Positions 1 through 6,878 of a DNA stretch of 17,686 nt are shown here, piece by piece. A model generated the notes under the pieces. The model worked only from the letters and a program-made list of their open reading frames with translations, ran no database searches and had not been told where the DNA came from. The position numbers and the translations under genes were made by a program. The DNA comes from Patescibacteria group bacterium (GTDB taxonomy: Bacteria > Patescibacteriota > Microgenomatia > UBA1406 > GWC2-37-13): positions 1-17,686 of the forward strand of contig CALRFM010000008.1 in NCBI GenBank assembly GCA_943356515.1, written 5' to 3'. Position 1 is the stretch's first letter; each line of letters begins with the position of its first letter.

Positions 1-124
1 CCTCCTTGCAGTGATACAGATCTTCCTTTTTCCACAAAATATACACTTCCTTCCAAGATAAAAAGATGTCAGACACTTTTGATAGTTTGAATTTAGCATA
101 ACCACAGTCTAAATATATTAACTC

Positions 125-565
125 GTGGTTACGAAATCAACTAATTACCCTCTTTTAAATTGGGATTATTTTGCGTATGTCGCCTCAGTAAACGCAACCA
201 TAAATGGCAGCAGTGTCCAAAAATTAGATCAACAAACAACTGATGCAGATGTATCGAATGCCCTCGCATATGCATTACATCAGGATGACAGGAATATTCG
301 GACATTATTCGATTATTCAGGCGTTTTACCAGTATTAGGAGCAGCAGCGGATATTTTAACATCTGGCACGCAAGTAGAGCAATCTGAACTTAGACAATCG
401 AACTTACCTCAATTGGTCAAGCTATCAAGAACAGCTGGCATTGATGTTCACAATATACATTATAGAACTGAAGATTATCTTAATCTTATAATAACAGCAA
501 ATAGCCCCTGGACACAGTTAGTACTGGATCCTGCAAATAATCTTCCTCAACATGGAGATCAGTAA
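125..565 (+). CDS. Hypothetical protein, unrecognised family
   Basis: A 146-residue open frame that I do not recognise. It would start with GTG at 125, because an in-frame stop (119-121) lies just upstream and there is no other Met in the whole protein. It has no obvious signal peptide or long membrane segment. The middle (about residues 60-85) is hydrophobic and small-residue-rich, with the run GVLPVLGAAADIL; the rest is polar. The TAA stop shares one base with the ATG of the following EamA transporter, so translation is probably coupled and the two may work together. A weak promoter-like pair lies upstream (TTGAAT 87-92, TAAATA 110-115), placing the GTG 9 nt after the -10, the spacing seen elsewhere in this window. 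The absence of internal Met means a shorter product could start only at a non-ATG codon. The frame is plausible but function is unknown. Confidence 0.55.
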   Translation: MVTKSTNYPLLNWDYFAYVASVNATINGSSVQKLDQQTTDADVSNALAYALHQDDRNIRTLFDYSGVLPVLGAAADILTSGTQVEQSELRQSNLPQLVKLSRTAGIDVHNIHYRTEDYLNLIITANSPWTQLVLDPANNLPQHGDQ

Positions 566-1452
566 TGATTCTCCCTGCTATAATCAAATACATGGAACAC
601 TGGCTTCTCTATTCAGCATTATCAATACTCGTTATGAGTATCTTCTACGTTCTTACTAAAAAAATTCTTAATGCAGGCACAGACCCAATTTTATATAGTA
701 CAACTCTTCAATTATCAACTGGTGTACTCGCGCTTATCGTAGCCCTTATATGGGGTTTTTCTTTTGTGTTCTCGCCAGCATCTATTATCCTCCTTATCAT
801 TGCAACAATTATTTATAATATTGCGCCGATCATCTATTACACTGGATTGCAAAAGGTAGAGCTTTCAGAATCAATCATCCTTGAATCGTCTGGTGTATTT
901 TGGGCCATAATGGCAGGATTTATCTTACTTCATGAAGCTATAACTCCTGTTAAGTTTGCTGCAGCTCTTCTTATATTTATTGCCATTCTTATGATTAGCA
1001 ACATAGATTTTCGCAAATGGCATTTTTCAAAATATGAGCTTATGATTCTTGCATCATCTATTATCTACGTACTCGGAGCTATGGTAGATAAGGTGCTTCT
1101 TCCATACTCTAATCCGATAAGCTATACAGCAGTATCTTTTTTGGTTGCAGGACTCACCATGGCTCTTATCCATTTCAAACATCTCTATAAACTCAAACGC
1201 ACAAAGCAAATCAATAAGGGGTTTATTTTAAAATTACTTACGAATGCAGGATTTCTGGTATTGAATTTTACCCTTATATTTAGTGCCTATGATAGTGGCG
1301 GAGAGGCATCCCGCGTGTATGCGATCGTTCACTTACAAGTAGTTATTATTGCCCTGCTTGGGATAATTTTTCTGAAAGAACGTAAACACTTAGGTAGAAA
1401 ATTGCTTGCTCTCGTAATGGCTTTTATAGGAATAATGATGATGGGAGGTTGA
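565..1452 (+). CDS. EamA-family (drug/metabolite transporter) membrane protein
   Basis: A 295-residue very hydrophobic protein with about ten predicted membrane helices arranged as two similar halves, the layout of the EamA/DMT superfamily. The first half runs to about residue 145 and contains the family-like stretch ESSGVFWAIMAGFILLHEAI. The second half ends with a helix pair carrying ALLGIIFLKERKHLGRK. Members export or exchange small metabolites across the cytoplasmic membrane; the substrate cannot be told from sequence. The ATG overlaps the stop of the upstream unknown gene by one base, and a GGAG lies 7 nt before it, one of the better Shine-Dalgarno sequences in the window, as expected for an internal operon gene. 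A second Met at residue 10 is a possible alternative start. The TGA stop lies inside the -35 element of the next transcription unit. A second, divergent EamA protein is encoded at 12190-13092. Confidence 0.85.
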   Translation: MILPAIIKYMEHWLLYSALSILVMSIFYVLTKKILNAGTDPILYSTTLQLSTGVLALIVALIWGFSFVFSPASIILLIIATIIYNIAPIIYYTGLQKVELSESIILESSGVFWAIMAGFILLHEAITPVKFAAALLIFIAILMISNIDFRKWHFSKYELMILASSIIYVLGAMVDKVLLPYSNPISYTAVSFLVAGLTMALIHFKHLYKLKRTKQINKGFILKLLTNAGFLVLNFTLIFSAYDSGGEASRVYAIVHLQVVIIALLGIIFLKERKHLGRKLLALVMAFIGIMMMGG

Positions 1453-1485
1453 CAAAGGTAGCATAATGCTGCATAATGGGCCCAT
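1449..1485 (+). promoter_or_regulatory. Promoter and candidate operator of the RHH/PIN toxin-antitoxin pair
   Basis: A near-consensus sigma70-type promoter: TTGACA (1449-1454), 17-bp spacer, CATAAT (1472-1477), with the antitoxin ATG 8 nt later, predicting an essentially leaderless transcript. The -35 overlaps the TGA stop of the EamA gene. The octamer GCATAATG occurs twice with a 10-bp period (1461-1468 and 1471-1478), and a perfect 10-bp palindrome, ATGGGCCCAT, spans 1476-1485 between the -10 and the start codon. These repeats are where an autoregulating ribbon-helix-helix antitoxin would be expected to bind; binding is inference. Confidence 0.7.
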
Positions 1486-1734
1486 ATGGACACACTTCAA
1501 GTAAAACTATCTTTGGATGAAGGGTTGAAAGAGGCGTGGGAATCGCTTGAAAGCCGATACAAAGCACTTGGCAAAAGCGATATTATTCGCTTGGCTATAA
1601 ACGATTTAGCGGCTAAAGAAAAAAAATATTATGATCACCTCATTCAAAGTGTAATGGATGAAATAGCATCCCGTAAAGATGGACCTACATATGATGAGAT
1701 GGTAGAATGGTGGAATGCTAATAAAGGTAAGTAA
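1486..1734 (+). CDS. Ribbon-helix-helix antitoxin-like protein
   Basis: An 82-residue protein with the layout of a ribbon-helix-helix DNA-binding antitoxin. There is a short beta strand (TLQVKLSL, residues 3-10), a first helix (about 11-27) and a second helix beginning at LGKSDIIRLAINDLA (28-42). The charged C-terminal half (43-82) would wrap the cognate toxin. It is followed by a PIN-domain protein whose start codon lies 20 nt inside this gene, the usual antitoxin-first order. The expected roles are neutralising the toxin and repressing the operon as a dimer. The start is set by a promoter whose -10 ends 8 nt upstream. The family assignment rests on fold pattern and neighbour rather than a signature motif. 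Confidence 0.75.
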   Translation: MDTLQVKLSLDEGLKEAWESLESRYKALGKSDIIRLAINDLAAKEKKYYDHLIQSVMDEIASRKDGPTYDEMVEWWNANKGK

Positions 1735-2164
1735 TAACATCACAATATTACTGGATACTTCATGTATTATTGCATATCTTCTTTCTTCAAAAGAAGCTCA
1801 CATGAGTAAGGTAGTATCCCTTTCTAAAGCAAAAAAGGTGACTATGATTAGCTCCCATCTCGCTATAGATGAGCTCAAAAGATCGATTAAACAGCACAAT
1901 ATTAAAAAGTCAAAATATTACAATGAATTAGTAATTGGTAGGTTTATTGTATGGTATGTCCATAACACTACTCAATATGAACATGATCATCACAAACTAC
2001 AGATTTCTTCAAGAGATTCAAATGACGATATGTTTCTCTCACTTGCCTTATTATCACAAGCAAATTATCTTATTTCAGTAGATAAAGATTTACTTATTTT
2101 AAAGTCAGTCGGAAAAACTAAGATTGTGACGCCAAAAGAATTTATTGAAAATCTAAAGAAGTAA
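1715..2164 (+). CDS. PIN-domain ribonuclease, putative toxin (COG1569-like)
   Basis: A 149-residue PIN-domain protein. The acidic metal-binding residues are visible in order: Asp14 in ILLDTSCIIAYL, Glu53 in HLAIDELKRS, Asp101/Asp104/Asp105 in SRDSNDDMFLSLAL, and Asp123/Asp125 in YLISVDKDLL. The late RDxNDDxFL...A.YLxSxDKDLL pattern is typical of the COG1569 family of putative PIN toxins rather than classical VapC. PIN toxins cleave RNA, often tRNA or rRNA; the target here is unknown. The only ATG (1715) overlaps the antitoxin gene by 20 nt and no clear Shine-Dalgarno precedes it, so translation is probably coupled. The first few residues before ITILLD could be trimmed if a non-ATG start is used. 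The stop codon abuts the stop of the convergent PBP gene with no base between. Confidence 0.82.
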   Translation: MLIKVSNNITILLDTSCIIAYLLSSKEAHMSKVVSLSKAKKVTMISSHLAIDELKRSIKQHNIKKSKYYNELVIGRFIVWYVHNTTQYEHDHHKLQISSRDSNDDMFLSLALLSQANYLISVDKDLLILKSVGKTKIVTPKEFIENLKK

Positions 2165-4417
2165 TCAATTCACATTCACTTTTGTACTTCCTTCTCCTTC
2201 ATGATTACAATCTACACAGTACTGTCCGAATGCATCGGTGATCACGGTCTTTTCCCTCATTTCTACCGCGGGATTATTGGGATCTGGCAAGTATTGATCG
2301 GTATCTTTATTTACTGGTACTTGCTTGCGAGATATATTGGCAGTAGAGTTGGTTCCAGCAATGAGGTATTCAAATCGGGTAGGGCAGTTGTAACCCGATC
2401 CATCTTTACCCGCTATTACTCCCGTGTCGGTACACACCTGCATGCCCACTACGGTGCTTGGTTTTATGGGTGGTAAGTCGGGTTGACCTGTGAGTAAGCT
2501 CGTCATGACCGTATTCCATATGGGGGAAGCGCCGGTGAGCCCAGATGCCACACCCTGATTCATGGGAGTGAAATCGTTATTTCCTACCCAAACAGTCACC
2601 ATAAAATTAGGAGTATACCCTATAGTCCAGTTGTCTCGTAAGTCATCTGTCGTCCCAGTTTTTACCGAAACGGTTTGGTTGGGTACTACGAGTTCAGAAT
2701 TGCTCCCAAAGGCACTACTTCGAGCGCCATTATCTTGCAAAATATGAGAAATGATAAATGCGGTGTCCTGAGAAATAGCACGGGTTCCTGGCATTGCAAG
2801 GTAGTTGGGCCTATCAAGTGGTTTAGTTACATCTTGTTTAAAATTAGGATCTTTGTATTCATATAATATATTTCCCACTTTATCTTCTACTTTAAGCACG
2901 TAATTAAGCTTGCGAGGCGTACCTTGATTGGCGAGTGCAGAGAATGCTTGAGCCATTTCTGTCATGGCTACTTCGCCACCGCCAAGGGTGAGAGAGAGTC
3001 CATAGTTTGAAGGGTCTTTGAATGAGGTTATAAGAAATGCTGAAGATGATGCGACAAAGTCTTGCACTGTATTTATGGCGAGCATTTTAACCGCTGGAAT
3101 ATTGTACGAATTTGCGAGTGCGTATCTTAGCTGTACTGGCCCATGGAATTGTCCATCATAGTTTTTTGGACAATATTGCTTGCTTTGGCCAGATGCATTG
3201 AAACAGGTCGGAGTATCTAGAAACATGGTAGATGCTGTCACAAGCTTGCGCTCTATACCAATGGCATAGTTTATGGGTTTTATTGAAGAACCTGGCTGGC
3301 GAGTGCCAGCAGTTACCACATTAAACGCTCCTGATCCGCCATCAAAATAGTCAACTGAACCAACCATCGCTATGATCTCGCCGGTCGGAGGTCGAGTAAC
3401 TAACACCGCTCCGTTGGTTACATTATAGCGCTCCAAACTTTCAAATTCAGTTACTAATGCCTCTTCAGTCATTTCTTGAACTGTAAGATCAAGTGTAGTA
3501 GTAATCTTCAACCCACCCGTTTTAAGCAGATCTTCCCCGTATTCTTGTTCCAATAGCTTTGTCACTTCAAATACAAAATGAGGTGCATTAATAGCGGTTA
3601 CGGGAGGAAGTACTGTTACGGGTTTATCTATAGATTTGTTGAGCTCTTTTTCAGTAATATATCCCTCTTCAAACATGCGTTGTAATACTTGATTTCTTCG
3701 AACCTTCGCTTCTTTGGGGTTAATATGAGGTGAGTAAGAAGATGGAGCTTGGGGAAGTCCGGCAAGGAGCGCCGATTCGTGAAGTTCCAGTTCAGAAGGC
3801 GTTTTACCAAAATATGTTTTAGAGGCTTGCATAACACCATATGAAGAACCGCCATACGGCACCTGGCTCAGATAAAGAGCTAATATCTCATCTTTGCTAA
3901 ATATTTTTTCAACCCAAACTGCCAGTATGATCTCTTTTAATTTTCGTTGAATGGTTCGTTCGGGAGTAAGTAATGCACTTTTAACCAGTTGTTGTGTGAT
4001 GGTAGATCCGCCTTGAAGGTTGCCATCTTGAATAGTGTCTTTGGCAGCACGGAGCATACCAGATATAATAGATATGCCACCGTGAGTATAAAAATCTTTA
4101 TCTTCAATGGCTATGGTTGCTTCACGCAAATCCATTGGAATCTGATCAATAGTCACCGGGCTTCTATTTTCATCTCTAAATACTTCATACAACAGCTCGC
4201 CATGCCTGTCATAAATCTGACTCGATAAGGGTATGGCGCCATAGCCTTTAAGTGTGTAGGGAGACGGAAGTCCGACAAAGATAAAAAAATAGAGAAATAT
4301 TGCTATGCCAATAGCCACAATAAGGCCGCCCGTTCCCAAAAAAGAGATGAGCCACAAACTGCGCTTACGGATACGAAATGTATTGAGGAGTTTCTTGATT
4401 TGTTTCGGAAGTTTCAT
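2165..4417 (-). CDS. mrcA: Class A penicillin-binding protein (PBP1A type, transglycosylase/transpeptidase)
   Basis: A 750-residue bifunctional peptidoglycan synthase. Residues 1-20 are basic and cytoplasmic, followed by one membrane anchor (about 22-49). The GT51 glycosyltransferase domain follows, with EDKDFYTHGG (catalytic Glu105), GGSTITQQLVK (136-146) and the QVPYGG motif (185-190). The transpeptidase domain has SxxK at 377-380 (catalytic Ser377), SxN at 437-439 (SYN) and KTGT at 586-589. It polymerises lipid II and crosslinks stem peptides at the outer face of the membrane. A roughly 100-residue C-terminal extension carries cysteines at 662, 678, 734 and 737. All six cysteines of the protein are extracytoplasmic. 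Length is normal for the family. A perfect TATAAT sits 10 nt before the ATG, inside the 3' end of metG, so it has its own likely promoter. The symbol is family-level; mrcA, ponA and pbp1A cannot be distinguished. Confidence 0.95.
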   Translation of the reverse strand: MKLPKQIKKLLNTFRIRKRSLWLISFLGTGGLIVAIGIAIFLYFFIFVGLPSPYTLKGYGAIPLSSQIYDRHGELLYEVFRDENRSPVTIDQIPMDLREATIAIEDKDFYTHGGISIISGMLRAAKDTIQDGNLQGGSTITQQLVKSALLTPERTIQRKLKEIILAVWVEKIFSKDEILALYLSQVPYGGSSYGVMQASKTYFGKTPSELELHESALLAGLPQAPSSYSPHINPKEAKVRRNQVLQRMFEEGYITEKELNKSIDKPVTVLPPVTAINAPHFVFEVTKLLEQEYGEDLLKTGGLKITTTLDLTVQEMTEEALVTEFESLERYNVTNGAVLVTRPPTGEIIAMVGSVDYFDGGSGAFNVVTAGTRQPGSSIKPINYAIGIERKLVTASTMFLDTPTCFNASGQSKQYCPKNYDGQFHGPVQLRYALANSYNIPAVKMLAINTVQDFVASSSAFLITSFKDPSNYGLSLTLGGGEVAMTEMAQAFSALANQGTPRKLNYVLKVEDKVGNILYEYKDPNFKQDVTKPLDRPNYLAMPGTRAISQDTAFIISHILQDNGARSSAFGSNSELVVPNQTVSVKTGTTDDLRDNWTIGYTPNFMVTVWVGNNDFTPMNQGVASGLTGASPIWNTVMTSLLTGQPDLPPIKPSTVVGMQVCTDTGVIAGKDGSGYNCPTRFEYLIAGTNSTANISRKQVPVNKDTDQYLPDPNNPAVEMREKTVITDAFGQYCVDCNHEGEGSTKVNVN

Positions 4418-4427
4418 ACAGAATATT

Positions 4428-4433
4428 ATTATA
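4428..4433 (-). promoter_or_regulatory. Candidate -10 element for the PBP gene
   Basis: A perfect TATAAT on the minus strand in the 23-bp gap between metG and the PBP gene, ending 10 nt before the PBP ATG. At 17-bp spacing the -35 position reads TTTTCC, a poor match lying in the metG coding sequence. The 5' UTR would be only about 3 nt. Confidence 0.45.
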
Positions 4434-4440
4434 CGCTATC

Positions 4441-5850
4441 TTATAACCGGGGAAAAAGAGGGGCTATCTTCTGAATCTGGCCCGTGGTTGCGCTCATTAT
4501 CTTCTGCGATGTCTCTGGCATGAAGGGGGAAAGATTGAGTCCAATAGTGTATAACCTCATAACCCATTCAATTAGTTTATCTTTTCTTTCATTTTTAGAT
4601 AATTTCCAAGGTGCCTCATCATTTATCTGTGAATTGATAATTTTAATATGAAGCCATATCATCTCAAGCGCCTCGTTTAATCTGAAGTTATTGATTTCTT
4701 TTTGTATTTCTTTTTCGATGGTATTTTGTTTTGGTTGTACCGTAATCCCATCTTGGGCAGCAAGCGTGGTCACCCGAGATAAGAGATTCCCCAGCTCATT
4801 TGCTAGGTTAGAATCGTAGAGTTGCCTCATTCGTTTATCTGAATAATCACCATCCCCGAGCGTTGGAATTTCGCAAAGCAAGTAATAGCGCACTGGATCT
4901 ATGCCATATGTTTTTACCAGCTCAAACGGGTCAACGACATTGCCCAACGATTTACTGATCTTTTGGCCATCCATGGTTATGAATCCGTGGATTATGATTT
5001 GTTTGGAAGGAAGCTCTCCGGCGCTCATAAGCATGGCTTGCCACATAGCGCTTTGCTGACGCAGGTTATCTTTACCAGCAACTTGCGTACCGGGCCAAGA
5101 TGTATTAAATCTATCCATATCTGTTGGCCAGCCAATGGTCGATATATAGTTTACAAGAGCGTCAAACCATACATACATGACATGTTCATCATCTCCAGGA
5201 ACGGCTACACCCCATGGCATTTTTTCTTTTATTCGCGAGATACTAAAGTCTTCTAGTCCGGCGGCAACAAAATTACGAATTTCATCCAGTCTATGTGCAG
5301 GCAGTACAAAGTCTTTTTGTTTGTCATAAAGCTCAAGAAGCTTATCTTGATAGTTTGAAAACTTGAAAAAGTAATTTTCCTCGTCAATAAGATCTAATGC
5401 TCTATTTGGATGAAGCGGGCAGCGCCCTTTTTTATCAAGTTCAGAGTCAGTTTTAGCTAGTTCGCAGCCGACACAGTATTTCACTTGATAATTCTTTTTA
5501 TATATATCCCCATTCTCAGCACATTTCGTCCAAAACACTTGCGCAGCTTTTTTATGATAATCATCAGTCGTCCGTATAAAGTGAGTGAAGCTTAAGTTAA
5601 GAAGTTCCTTTAATGCTTTAAATCGGGCTGCAAATTTATCTACATATGCTTGCGTGTCCATTCCTGCCTCTTGAGCCTTTTCATATATTTTGGCACCATG
5701 TTCATCGGTCCCTGTATTAAATACTACGGTGTGTCCGGCCAGAGCCTGAGCTCGTGCCCATGCATCGGCTTGAATGATTTCAAGAGCAAACCCTATGTGC
5801 GGATCGGAGTTTACGTAGGGAGTAGTAGTAGTAATATATTTGGTTGCCAT
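4441..5850 (-). CDS. metG: Methionyl-tRNA synthetase, short form
   Basis: A 469-residue class I aminoacyl-tRNA synthetase that charges tRNA-Met for initiation and elongation. The HIGH motif reads HIGF (residues 18-21), followed by FNTGTDEHG (44-52). The KMSKS motif is KISKS (297-301) in MDGQKISKSLGN. The connective-peptide insert holds one zinc knuckle, Cys126, Cys129, Cys144 and His147, the single-knuckle arrangement known from Thermus rather than the two-knuckle E. coli form. WFDALVNYIS and the helical anticodon-binding domain (about 340-469) complete the protein. There is no C-terminal EMAPII-like tRNA-binding domain, so it is a minimal MetRS. The ATG at 5850 has TATAAT 5 nt upstream. A small membrane-protein gene lies 29 nt upstream on the same strand and may be cotranscribed. 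Confidence 0.96.
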   Translation of the reverse strand: MATKYITTTTPYVNSDPHIGFALEIIQADAWARAQALAGHTVVFNTGTDEHGAKIYEKAQEAGMDTQAYVDKFAARFKALKELLNLSFTHFIRTTDDYHKKAAQVFWTKCAENGDIYKKNYQVKYCVGCELAKTDSELDKKGRCPLHPNRALDLIDEENYFFKFSNYQDKLLELYDKQKDFVLPAHRLDEIRNFVAAGLEDFSISRIKEKMPWGVAVPGDDEHVMYVWFDALVNYISTIGWPTDMDRFNTSWPGTQVAGKDNLRQQSAMWQAMLMSAGELPSKQIIIHGFITMDGQKISKSLGNVVDPFELVKTYGIDPVRYYLLCEIPTLGDGDYSDKRMRQLYDSNLANELGNLLSRVTTLAAQDGITVQPKQNTIEKEIQKEINNFRLNEALEMIWLHIKIINSQINDEAPWKLSKNERKDKLIEWVMRLYTIGLNLSPFMPETSQKIMSATTGQIQKIAPLFPRL

Positions 5851-5855
5851 GATCT

Positions 5856-5861
5856 ATTATA
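5856..5861 (-). promoter_or_regulatory. Candidate -10 element for metG
   Basis: A TATAAT on the minus strand, 5 nt before the metG ATG. If used, transcription would start at or about the A of the start codon. No convincing -35 is visible at 16-18 bp, so readthrough from the upstream membrane-protein gene is an alternative. Confidence 0.35.
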
Positions 5862-5879
5862 TCGTATCGTTAATATAAA

Positions 5880-6200
5880 TCATTCCTTCTTCACAAGCTG
5901 AGATATGGTAATGACCAATGAAATAAGGATCGCGGTATTTACCAGACTAAAACCCACGAATATACTCATAACTAAAAAGGCAAGCATTCCTGCAGAAATC
6001 AAAAGTTGTAAGGTACGTGAAAAAAAGTAGGTGCTCATAAGGTACGTTATAAGAATGGTAAGAAGTATATATATACTTATAAACATGCCATTTTGCGGTG
6101 GCACTAAAAACGTCATTAATACAATAAATATAACCAACACAATAAGCGCCAAAGGACGAAGAGTAAGGAGGGTTTGTCTGCGTGTTCTTGAGGATTTCAT
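5880..6200 (-). CDS. Small four-helix membrane protein of unknown function
   Basis: A 106-residue, strongly hydrophobic protein. Residues 1-15 are basic (KSSRTRRQ) and probably cytoplasmic by the positive-inside rule. Four membrane helices follow, at about 16-33, 40-57, 64-83 and 85-102, with a short basic tail (KKE). Helices 1 and 2 are separated by a PPQNG turn. I recognise no family. It ends 29 nt before metG on the same strand, so it may lead a two-gene transcript. Upstream, a minus-strand TATAAT (6232-6237) overlaps the plus-strand -10 of rpsO back to back, but it lies 31 nt from this ATG and has no good -35. The start is the first ATG in frame. The regular helix pattern argues that it is real. 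Confidence 0.65.
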   Translation of the reverse strand: MKSSRTRRQTLLTLRPLALIVLVIFIVLMTFLVPPQNGMFISIYILLTILITYLMSTYFFSRTLQLLISAGMLAFLVMSIFVGFSLVNTAILISLVITISQLVKKE

Positions 6201-6210
6201 ATATATTGGC

Positions 6211-6239
6211 TTGCAACTAGGCTGTTAATCTATTATAAT
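6211..6239 (+). promoter_or_regulatory. rpsO promoter
   Basis: TTGCAA (6211-6216), 17-bp spacer, perfect TATAAT (6234-6239). The predicted transcription start is near 6246, leaving a leader of roughly 30 nt before the rpsO ATG. This is unlike the other promoters here, whose -10 lies within 5-10 nt of the start codon. Confidence 0.65.
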
Positions 6240-6257
6240 CACACTTATTCAAAAATA

Positions 6258-6272
6258 TTGATAAAAAATCAA
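6258..6272 (+). promoter_or_regulatory. Possible leader hairpin in front of rpsO
   Basis: TTGAT and ATCAA can pair across a five-A loop, ending 5 nt before the rpsO ATG. It is the only obvious structure in the predicted rpsO leader. S15 is known to repress its own synthesis by binding leader RNA in several bacteria, so this is a candidate site, but the stem is short and AT-rich. Confidence 0.2.
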
Positions 6273-6277
6273 ACGAA

Positions 6278-6739
6278 ATGGTAGCTAAAAAAACAAAACC
6301 AGTAAAGAAAACCACAGCAAAAGTTGCCAAGATTGCAACCAAAAAAGTTGCTTCAAAAGCAAAGGTCGAAAAAAAAGTAGTAGCACCGGTAGTCGCAGAA
6401 ATCACTTCAAAAGTGACTGAAACTGAAATAAAACCTACTGCGAAAGAAGTTAAAGCTCAAAAAGCAGCTGATGCAGCTCTGCCAGATAGTAAACAAGGCA
6501 TTATCGATTTGTTTGCTCAAAAGACCGGAGATACCGGATCGCCAGAGGTACAAGTAGCACTTCTTACTTTTAAGATACTTCGTCTTACCAACCATTTGGA
6601 AGGTAACAAAAAAGACAATCATTCCAGACGAGGACTTCTCAAAGTAATCGCCAAACGACGAAGAATACTCAATTACCTCACCAAGCTTGACGTCGCTCGA
6701 TACAAAGAACTCATCAAGAAGCTTAACCTTAAGAAATAA
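6278..6739 (+). CDS. rpsO: 30S ribosomal protein S15 with basic N-terminal extension
   Basis: A 153-residue protein whose C-terminal part (about 67-153) is a complete S15. It contains TGDTGSPEVQVALLTFKI, LTNHLEGNKKDNHSRRGLL and KRRRILNYL, the residues that contact 16S rRNA helices in the S15 family. S15 binds the central domain of 16S rRNA early in 30S assembly and contributes to subunit bridging. Ordinary S15 is about 89 residues; here about 65 extra N-terminal residues rich in Lys, Ala, Val and Thr precede it, resembling the tails of histone H1-like proteins. There is no internal Met, so the extension is very likely translated from the ATG at 6278. No clear Shine-Dalgarno is present. It is followed by pnp, the classic bacterial rpsO-pnp order, though pnp has its own promoter. 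Confidence 0.95.
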   Translation: MVAKKTKPVKKTTAKVAKIATKKVASKAKVEKKVVAPVVAEITSKVTETEIKPTAKEVKAQKAADAALPDSKQGIIDLFAQKTGDTGSPEVQVALLTFKILRLTNHLEGNKKDNHSRRGLLKVIAKRRRILNYLTKLDVARYKELIKKLNLKK

Positions 6740-6798
6740 TTATTATTTAGGAGACGAATACACGAGAAGCACTAGTGCGTTATCTGAATTTTTTCCAC

Positions 6799-6816
6799 AA
6801 TCTTTTTAGAAAGATT
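6799..6816 (+). terminator. Hairpin between rpsO and pnp, possible weak terminator or processing site
   Basis: A perfect 7-bp inverted repeat, AATCTTT and AAAGATT with loop TTAG, followed by only two further T. It lies about 60 nt after the rpsO stop and upstream of the pnp promoter. The stem is AT-rich. It could attenuate readthrough into pnp or be an RNase III-type processing hairpin as in E. coli rpsO-pnp; neither role is shown. Confidence 0.35.
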
Positions 6817-6840
6817 TTGAAATGAGTTCAGCATGACCCA

Positions 6841-6869
6841 TTGACTTCTTTCATTCACCTCCGTACTAT
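6841..6869 (+). promoter_or_regulatory. pnp promoter
   Basis: TTGACT (6841-6846), 17-bp spacer, TACTAT (6864-6869), then 9 nt to the pnp ATG. This predicts a nearly leaderless pnp mRNA and explains the missing Shine-Dalgarno before the start. Confidence 0.55.
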
Positions 6870-6878
6870 TACAAATAT

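Noticed and set aside
1..99. An open frame on the minus strand running off the left edge, and plus-strand frames ending near 60 and 90
   Set aside because: Too short to identify, several frames are open at once, and none shows a recognisable motif. Nothing in 1-124 can be supported beyond a weak promoter for the gene at 125.
6217..6405. Minus-strand frame opposite the rpsO N-terminal extension
   Set aside because: Its Phe/Thr/Ala-rich sequence is simply the reverse complement of the Lys/Ala-rich coding region of rpsO.
6769..6778. Palindrome GCACTAGTGC after rpsO
   Set aside because: A perfect 10-bp palindrome, but with no loop, no T tract and no repeat elsewhere in the window; it may be chance.
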